Source of the DNA: Syngnathus acus
Taxonomy: Eukaryota > Chordata > Actinopteri > Syngnathiformes > Syngnathidae
NCBI RefSeq assembly: GCF_901709675.1
Contig: NC_051092.1
Coordinates: forward strand, 16,621,128 to 16,685,127
Length of the DNA stretch: 64,000 nucleotides
Reading direction: 5' to 3'
Shown here: piece by piece, positions 57,002 through 64,000 of the stretch
How positions within the stretch are numbered: the stretch's first letter is position 1
Layout of the letters: every line of letters begins with the position of its first letter
Position numbers and translations under genes: made by a program
Notes under the pieces: model-generated
Seen by the model: only the letters and a program-made list of their open reading frames with translations
The model's database searches: none
Told to the model about the DNA's origin: nothing

Positions 57002-58606
57002 CCGTGTTTTTCGCACCAAAAGGCGCACTGGATTATAAGGTTCACCCTCATTAAATTTCTTATTTTAGAAATTATTTCATATATAGGGCGCACCGGATTA
57101 AAAGGCGCATAAAATAGAAGCTATACTGCAACAAACTGAGGTTGACTTGGGTTGCGGTATGCATCCACTAGCCAATAACCAATGAGCCCTCTGTAAACAA
57201 TCGCGTTTCTCAAACTATTTCCTATAAATTGATCGGAACTGACTAAAGTTCGATCTAACACATTGGTACTGCTTACTTATGTTTCCCTTCCATATCGATC
57301 CGTAAATTTACTCGAAACATTAACGGAGCAGCCTATTTTGAGTTGAAATAGCCTCGTGCGTATAGCTGCTATCATTATAGCATTAGCCACCCGCAAACTC
57401 CCATGAGCCTCAGCTCGCAGACTCCCATGAGCCTCAGCAAAGTGTTGTGGCAGCCCCCTGTAAACAATCACGTTTCTCAAACTATCTCCTATAAAATGAT
57501 CGGAACTGACTAAAGTTCGATCTAACACATTGGTACTGCTTACTTTTGTTTCCCTTCTATATCGATTCGTAAATTTACTCGAAACATTAACGGAGCAGCC
57601 TATTTTGAGATGAAATAGCCTCGTGCGTATAAAGTTAAAAAAGCAGCTATCATTATAGCATTAGCCACCCGCAAACTCCCATGAGCCTCAGCTCCGAACA
57701 TAAACAACAATTTTATCGAACCATCTGTGTCACTCCAAATAATTAAATCGTTTGGAATCTTCGTCCTTTGTGTAAACACCGGCGCTTCTAATCCCGTAAG
57801 TGTGTGCGGTGTGCCGCTGATGTCAGTTGCAATTCAACTTGTTCCACAGGCCCATATAACTATATATAAACTATATATCAAACTATAATATAAACAACAA
57901 TTTTATCGAACCATCCGTGTCACTCCAAATCATTAAATCCATCGAAATCTTCGTCCTGTCACTTAAAAAAAGAAAGAAAAAAAAAGCTGTTGACTCCGGA
58001 ACTCCATGCGCCGCTGACGTCAGACTCGTCGTCAGTTGCAGCTCCATTTATTCCACAGATCTAAGTATATAACTATATTGTAGCATTACCAAAGTACCAG
58101 GCAAGACGTGGGTTTGGTAACCGGGTCTCTATTTCACAAAACAAGAGCTCAACATATGAGCCACACAGTGCTATAAGCAAGCGCCCTGGATCGCTCTTCC
58201 CGTCCCCATGCTTCCTTCACGGCCGTGCTAGACAATCGGAAACTACTGAAGTCTAACAACATAGACATTGCTACTCTAAATAAACTATATATCAACTAAC
58301 TATAACATAAATAACAAGTTTATTGAACCATCTGTGTCACTCCAAATCATTACATCTCCTGACTCCGGAAGTCAGTGACTGGAACTCATTGTCAGCGAGG
58401 CTCCAATTATTCCACAGCCATAGTGCGCCCTCATGCGTTTTAAAGTGAAAATAAAATGTGAATTGATCAACTACACTTGAAGGTAATGTGTTAATGATCA
58501 AGTAAAAATTTGTGAATAATTACACATATAAGTCGCTCCTGAGTATAAGCCGCCCCCCCACCAAAACTATGAAAAAGAAACGCGACTTCTAGTCCGCAAA
58601 ATACGG
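57002..58606 (-). mobile_element. TACCG-group element, non-autonomous relative of 36867-39251
   Basis: Left end CCGTGTTTTTCGCACCAAAA, then GGCGCAC. The right end is the inverse of CCGTATTTTGCGGACTAGAA. TA flanks at 57000-57001 and 58607-58608. The right end, with GCGACTTATA-type motifs, matches the 36867 element, while the left end is of an AAGGCGCA subtype. Inside, inverse copies of the 172-bp unit (GTGTCACTCCAAATCATTAA at about 57730, 57920 and 58335) recur with spacing of about 190 and 415 bp. A direct repeat AACTGACTAAAGTTCGATCT (57238, 57502) duplicates about 260 bp. No transposase. Confidence 0.82.
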
Positions 58607-58608
58607 TA

Positions 58609-58969
58609 TGTTTTGATAGATCTGATGCCACTGAACTCGTTGAGTGGTTGTAAGCTAAAAAATACTCACAAATGACTGAGTTATCACATCTCAAAAGCAG
58701 TGACATTTTTGGGACAAAATTAACGAAAGTCTATTAAAAAAAGAAGAAGAAAAAACAGGGTTAAAATCACCGGCTACAATGTGTACACCATTGGGGTGAG
58801 ATTGTTGTAATGCATTTATGGTGTCAGACAATAGAGAGCTATGCTAGTGTTAGCATCGGGTGGAATGTAAGCAGCAGTGTTATCTCCCTGGGCAGGTACA
58901 ATGGCCGTGATTTAACACAAATGTACTCTGTCCAATGACCAATGTGTGCGTGTGTAATTACTTATGTGT
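58609..58969. other. Stretch between pogo-like element and LTR
   Basis: No gene. It may include a few bases of the retroviral LTR, because its 3' limit is uncertain. Confidence 0.4.
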
Positions 58970-59394
58970 AACCGGTTCTTGTGCACGTACACACACAGAC
59001 TGTTAGAGTGGTGCTCACTCTAACTTATTTTGCAAGAACCACATGGGAGACAATTAAGTCTTTTTGGGCACCTGCAGGCGGAGAGTCAATTCGTCGCTGT
59101 GCATACAGCGATGATCGAATGACGTCTGACTCTCTCCTCCTGCATGAGCATTTTTATTAAGAGAAACAGGGTGGGGGTGACAGTGGACTGGATAGGGAAG
59201 AGAAAACCCTTGACCTCTAGTCAAAGCATAGCAGGGGATGTTTTACGACATTGTGTAGGATGGGACAAGCTAGGTAATTTATTACTGGTTACACACCAAC
59301 GTAAGCATAAAACTAATCTAGCTAGGTTATTTATTACTGGTTACATACATTCCAACATAATCATACGATCAAGATAGTTTGGAAAACCCTGACA
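58970..59394 (-). repeat. 3' LTR of an endogenous retrovirus
   Basis: On the minus strand it starts TGTCAGGGTTTTCC at 59394, directly after a purine-rich tract. A polyadenylation signal AATAAA is at 59153-59158 (inverse). A duplicated GTAACCAGTAATAAATTACC-type unit lies in the U3 part (59275-59345). The 3' limit is placed near GGTTACA (58971) only by eye. No second LTR was found in the window. Confidence 0.65.
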
Positions 59395-59410
59395 TATCCC
59401 TCCTGTTTTA
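59395..59410 (-). other. Polypurine tract of the endogenous retrovirus
   Basis: The minus strand reads AAAACAGGAGGGATA immediately before the LTR start. This is the primer position for plus-strand synthesis in retroviruses. Confidence 0.65.
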
Positions 59411-59700
59411 TCATATGATTATGTCAACCCGATCCACAAACATAAGCAAGAAAATATAAAGAAGAGCAGTAAAAATAATAAAAACACTAATAAAAAAGAT
59501 CGACAAAAAAACAGAGATGACAGCGGACGGGTCGGGGATCGTGTATGGTGAAACATGACAAAAACAACAAACAATGATAGCAATAACTTCCAGTGAAGAT
59601 GAGGTTTTTCCTCAATACTCCAGTTCAAACTTAGTGTGTGATCTAAAAACCTGCTGGCCGATGTTAAATCGCAGGAAAAGTCTCACACGGTCCCTCTGCC

Positions 59701-60466
59701 TTAGGCGACCAGAATGCTATCAATAAAAAACAAAAAAACAAAGCCACGATCCGTTCTGAATGAATTAGGTCCCGTCCAATGGTGCAGCCATGTTGGCAGG
59801 AGAGCCCTTACGCCTTGAACTGGCTCTCCCATCCTGGCACACAGCGGTGATGTCCAAAGCTCCCATCCAGTTTCCTCCTGGAGAGCAGTTGTCGTTGATG
59901 CATTCGTGGGTCTTGTTTTCTTGGATGAAACACGTGTAGTCCATTCCAGGTAGCCTTTTTGTTTAGGCCACTTGTGGCATCTGTCGTCCTCCAACAGTTA
60001 CATTGGGATCAATCCAAAAGAGTTCAATCACAGATTCATTTCTGCGAGTCCAGGGCGGTAGGGGTAGCGTCGCTGACGGTGACAGCACGGTGTTGATAAC
60101 TCCTCCCATGGATGCCATACATTTCGCTTCAGTGACATTCATTGCCTTGGCCTCCAAGTGAACTTGCGTGGAGGAAGGGGGGAGTTTTGAACACACATAA
60201 CACCCCTCCTGTGTGTGGGCTCTCACAGTGAACTTGACGTACCGGTACCACGTGTTGGTTTCGTATGGGTTTCTGGGGACTCATGACCGGTCCTCAAAGT
60301 TCTCATCGTGTGACCATCGTTTTCCACGGTCAACATTATCACTTGGTCTGTTCAGATGAGTCCATAGACCATAGCATGCTCCAACCACAACGCAGCAGAG
60401 GATCCACCTGGCATCTGGAGCCCCGTTGCTACTAAGATGACAGGAACACCGAGACATACCCCCGCC
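59701..60466 (-). pseudogene. Endogenous retrovirus envelope remnant
   Basis: Minus-strand frames read a possible hydrophobic leader or membrane segment near 60420-60370, then cysteine-containing surface-type sequence with N-glycosylation motifs (60226-59780). There is an in-frame stop at 59963-59965 and a frame change between about 60290 and 60226. The coding region is followed within a few hundred bases by the polypurine tract, so most of a normal envelope gene, including a recognisable transmembrane subunit, is missing. It cannot make a functional envelope. The assignment rests on its position between the integrase and the LTR. Confidence 0.6.
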
Positions 60467-60960
60467 TAGCGGAGTTGGGATCGTTGTTCGCAGACTTCGC
60501 CACCACCCCGAAATGAGGGGCCCAGCACTCCCTGTAGCTTGCAGTGGCTGAGGTGAATCCAGCTAGGTTGTTCAGCGATCTTCACTAAGGTGGGGGTAGT
60601 CAGCAAGACTTGGAATGGTCCCTCCCACCGTGGGCTGACCCAGTTCTTTCTTTTAATGACCTTGATGTAGACCCAGTCTCCTGGATTGATGGGGTTGTCG
60701 ACCTGTGAGGAGGAAAGATCAGGCGGCAGTAAATTTGCATTGGACATATCTTTCAGTTTGAGGGTCCTGATCATATAAACTGCCATGGACTGTTCTTCAT
60801 CTGCCCTTTGCAACTCTTGTAGTCAATTGTAATGCCCTTTTCAACGAGGCAGATAGGAGTGTTTGCGGGAAGAGTTTGAGCACTCCCTACTGATTCCTCC
60901 TAACCAAACACCGATCATGACAGGGGCTTTCCCATTTATTGCCTCCTGTCTTAAAGGAGA
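60466..60960 (-). pseudogene. Endogenous retrovirus pol, integrase C-terminus
   Basis: The open frame at 60813-60466 carries the C-terminal SH3-like DNA-binding domain of integrase. It has a GDWVYIK motif, a [13 protein letters not shown] motif and a W-I-H-x-S-H-C-K ending, as in gamma- and epsilon-like (class I) retroviruses. Upstream, to about 60960, the sequence continues in another frame and then becomes unrecognisable. The catalytic core, reverse transcriptase, protease and gag were not found. This is a broken 3' fragment. Confidence 0.8.
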
Positions 60961-61613
60961 TTCCCTTATCCATGCCGTCTTCTTCCTAACACATTCGCAC
61001 CCACATAGGTTGTGCACATAAACGCACACACCCCGAGCGCGCACCCAAGGCTCAGACAAACGACTACAGCCTGACACAACTTTACAGAGATTACGCACGA
61101 ACACAGAACACAGACAAAGGGATTCTATACATCTCTCATGTAGCTTCTTTTGATAGAACCTCCTATTGGTAACTGCGTAGCGGACTGTTTAGCATATAAT
61201 CCCTTACTCAACTCCCTTGCTTCTACTTTTCCATGTCGGTGCAGTTGTAAGTGACCCCTATTGCAGTCAGACCCCTATTGTTAACTGCCGCCTTGTGCGA
61301 CTCCTATGCATGATTGTGTGAAAGTCAAAAATTGAACGTATCCAACTTTCTGACCACCCAAACTCCACTGTGGGGCAACAAACTTACTATTTTATTGAGT
61401 AGGTACATTGAGGAACCTAGCTTCCTCTTGACTGAATTCACTTTAGTCCAAATGTCCTATTCTAAAATGTATATAACTCAACCTCTCCTTCTTGAGCCTG
61501 ACGAGCCAAAATATCAGATGTTTCCTACCGTTTTAGCCTATTTGTTCTATCCAAATCTGTTCAGTCTCCGATTATAATGCTTTTCTCTGTAGCTCTACGC
61601 ATTATTTAAATTT
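60961..61613. other. Unassigned stretch upstream of the retroviral fragment
   Basis: A frame at 60841-61104 (minus) overlaps the decayed pol end. Beyond about 61105 no domain or repeat is recognised. Confidence 0.35.
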
Positions 61614-62090
61614 TTAACAAATCTCCTCAGTTCTGTCAAACCCAGTGCACAATGAAGCTCCCTTCCACTTTGAGCCAAGCTCCACCAAGTTTGGTAACGC
61701 CACAGCAAGGAGTGCGATTTGGTCGTCGGACACTTCAAGTCCATATCTTTTGCAGCACCTCACACTCTCAAGTTGGTGTTCTTTTGTTGTTGCTTCAGAG
61801 CCAACCCATCCATCACTCTCGAATGAGTCCATTGTTCAAATGAGTCCATTTTCATCATTGTGAGTTCCTCTGCTTCTCACTGTCTTTTCTCGTCCCCAAG
61901 GATGTCGTCTTTTCTCTGGAGTGTACTTGCCCCCCTCCAAGCACAACAACAGTCTTTCCTTGTCCTTGCCAAAGGTCAAAGATGCCTCAAAGCCAGGCAC
62001 CGTTTTGTAGACGTCCACGGCTGCAGGCAGAGTCTCGGGATCGAGTTTCAGGGATCCTGGCACTGAGAGCGACAGACTGGGACATCAAAC
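61614..62090 (-). pseudogene. Unidentified protein-like sequence, broken
   Basis: Two minus-strand frames, about 62090-61836 and 61832-61614, look like coding sequence in composition: VPGFEASLTFGKDKERLLLC in the first and SDDQIALLAVALPNLVELGS in the second. A stop and frame change at about 61832-61840 separate them. I do not recognise the family. They could be further retroviral sequence (5' part of the same provirus) or an old gene copy. Confidence 0.35.
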
Positions 62091-64000
62091 TTGTAACCAA
62101 ATGTAGCTGCTGCTAGTAACGTTTGTTTACCAAACTTCAAATTCTCCTAGTAACAGTGATCTCGTCTTTATGTTGTAAGTCCTGCAACTCATCCTATTTT
62201 CGAGCTACGTTCTGTCTCTAGTTCCAATTTAATGGGACAGCACATTGTTTTTTCAGTATCATTATTCAAAATTAACGCATCGAGGTCTGCGTTCGACATC
62301 TAGCCCTGATCTATGTCTTGATCTCTCAAACGTTATTACTTGTGTCATGCTTGCTCAAAATGTGACTTAGAATATGGTGTTGTGAATTTCCAATCTCCCT
62401 GATCAAATTGGATCCCGCTTCTTAGCTCTTCTTTCTCATGCTCCTGTTAGCCTGCAATTGTCCAAATCAGTAATGTTGTTTTCTTTTAACGGTCTTTCTT
62501 TTGAACCTCTAAATCTCTCGTGTTGCTAACCTATCTACACCAGGAAGGGTCTTAAAGAAAGGACCAACAGATTACTCCCAATATCTCCTCATTATTTATG
62601 AGTTAGCCTCCCTTTCCTCACTCGGGTGCATATCTTGTCAGTTGTTAATGGAAACCAGATGTCTCGTGCCAATGAGATCATGGACCAAGGCCCAAACAAT
62701 CCCGCACAAACCTGACCTGAAACATGACCCGGTCACACTTAGGCTTACTTGTGAGATATACATTGCATGATACCAGAATAGAAATTTACCACAGTATGAC
62801 ACTAAATGTATTAGAAAATCCATATGTCGTAAAGTGTTGTATTATTACTATCTTCCACTATCTGTCCTATTCACTCCCTCCTTCTGAGGCTTGGCAACGC
62901 CCATGCCTCACACCTTGACAAACATTCTGGGAGAATGTGTTCTTTACTACATATGATTCCATCATCAATTAATTTGATTTTCTTTCCAAAACGCTTCTCA
63001 ATTTCCCAGTTCACACATCTTCTGGATGTGTTACTGGTTCTCCAGTTTTTTCTCTTGTTAATTATCAATCCAAAAGCTAAGTTTTTCTTTTTAGCATTTA
63101 ACTTACTCAAAATCACTCTTTCATCAAAGTCGCTCTACTAATTTTCCATAGTAGTCGCCAACAACTTCAACCATTCAACCTGTATTTTCCTTTCATTCAG
63201 GGAATCATTCATCAATGCTCATTTGCATCTCACACACAGTCTCCAAAAAGGAGTCTTTGGTCTCAATTCATCCAAGCTCACCACACAACATTCATATACC
63301 ATCTTCAACTCAAGGTTCCTGATAGAACAATCCATCAATCCAAAAAAACTCAACTCATAAAAACTACTGGCAAATTAATCTGAATTTTTTCTTTGTTTTT
63401 AAATTTAAAGAACTCAATCTCTCAGATTTAGCTTGCATATAGAAGTTTGTATAACTTTATAACATCATCAATCAATTATTCCTATTAAATGTAGCATTGC
63501 AATGTCGTAAATTCACAATTTTGCTTCTTCCAATTCCTGAAAGCATGTTCCGTCGTTTCTTTTTCAAATTTCTCATGAGGGCTCGACACTTAACATGCAC
63601 TAGTGTGGATCAATTTCTGCTCGCAAACACATTTCTCTCTTTTCCTCTCATTTTTATCTTTCCAAATCGTTTCTGTTCTGCGGTGCAAATTGGATAGACC
63701 ACAGTCTAGCAAATTTCTTTACACTAAATGTTTAGCCAATTTTCATCATTTTAACACACATGCACAGCTCTCGTGCGCGAAAGGTAGATCCCAGCACCAA
63801 TGATTCGTCACAGGCTGGCCATTTCCTGTGGTCGATCATGAGCTGGTCCCTCCCACGCACACGAGGACAGCACATTCTAACTTTTTATTTATCTTCTAGA
63901 AGCAAGTTGCATTTATTTACCACTTGATTTGCAAATTTTAACTTTTCTGTACACACACAATTTGATCTCTGGTCATTGGGCATACAAACAGCATTGTCAT
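62091..64000. other. AT-rich stretch with no assignable feature
   Basis: Only short open frames without domains. No chmp1a exon 5, no SINE, LINE or hAT end, and no LTR partner for 58970-59394 was recognised. The sequence may be internal retroelement sequence too decayed to name, or plain intron. Confidence 0.4.

Overview
The window looks like nuclear DNA of a ray-finned fish, probably a percomorph teleost. The evidence is spliced vertebrate coding exons, teleost-type Tc1, hAT and pogo-like transposons, tRNA-derived SINEs, L2- and Rex1/CR1-like LINEs, an endogenous retrovirus remnant, and very long simple repeats. There are no prokaryotic signals (operons, Shine-Dalgarno sites, CRISPR arrays). 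The species assignment is inference.

One host gene is clear: chmp1a (ESCRT-III subunit) on the + strand. Exons 1-4 lie at 23700-23706 (coding part), 25795-25814, 36277-36354 and 53585-53731 and encode residues 1-84. Its 3' exons were not found and are probably beyond base 64000. Introns 2 and 3 are about 10.5 and 17.2 kb and consist mostly of transposons. On the minus strand, exon-like sequences at 20730-20819 and 12830-13026 probably belong to a divergently transcribed gene. The last of these carries a PxIxIT-type calcineurin docking motif. With the head-to-head position beside chmp1a, this suggests spata33, but at lower confidence. A cluster of promoter motifs (RFX X-box, E-box, ETS, CRE) at 21858-21934 is separated from the chmp1a start codon by a 1.65 kb hAT-like element.

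Layout: 1-5.25 kb, a MITE, a broken Tc1 split by a 1.6 kb insertion, and a second decayed Tc1. 5.25-16.2 kb, LINE fragments, two SINE families, an LTR-like stretch and a hAT element inside a LINE. 16.2-19.4 kb, a pogo/Tigger-like element with a nested MITE and solo LTR. 19.4-23.7 kb, the putative divergent gene, the promoter and the hAT element. 23.7-27.3 kb, a hAT pseudogene, a Tigger-like element with a SINE, a TACCG-type element and a GT-rich repeat. 27.3-33.5 kb, a Tc1 interrupted by two LINE copies. 33.5-35.8 kb, a hAT element with nested insertions. 36.7-42.9 kb, an L2 LINE interrupted by a 2.4 kb pogo-like element. 45.4-51.9 kb, a five-part nest (Tigger-like element, LINE, second LINE, tandem-repeat element). 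53.9-58.6 kb, MITEs, a Tc1 copy and a pogo-like relative. 59-61 kb, the 3' part of a class I-like endogenous retrovirus on the minus strand, followed by 3 kb I cannot assign.

Nothing here looks like a new multi-gene system. The strongest points of interest are the transposon record itself: several insertions can be proved from filled and empty copies inside this window, two different hAT elements occupy the same 8-bp target, and a group of TA-inserting elements shares related ends.
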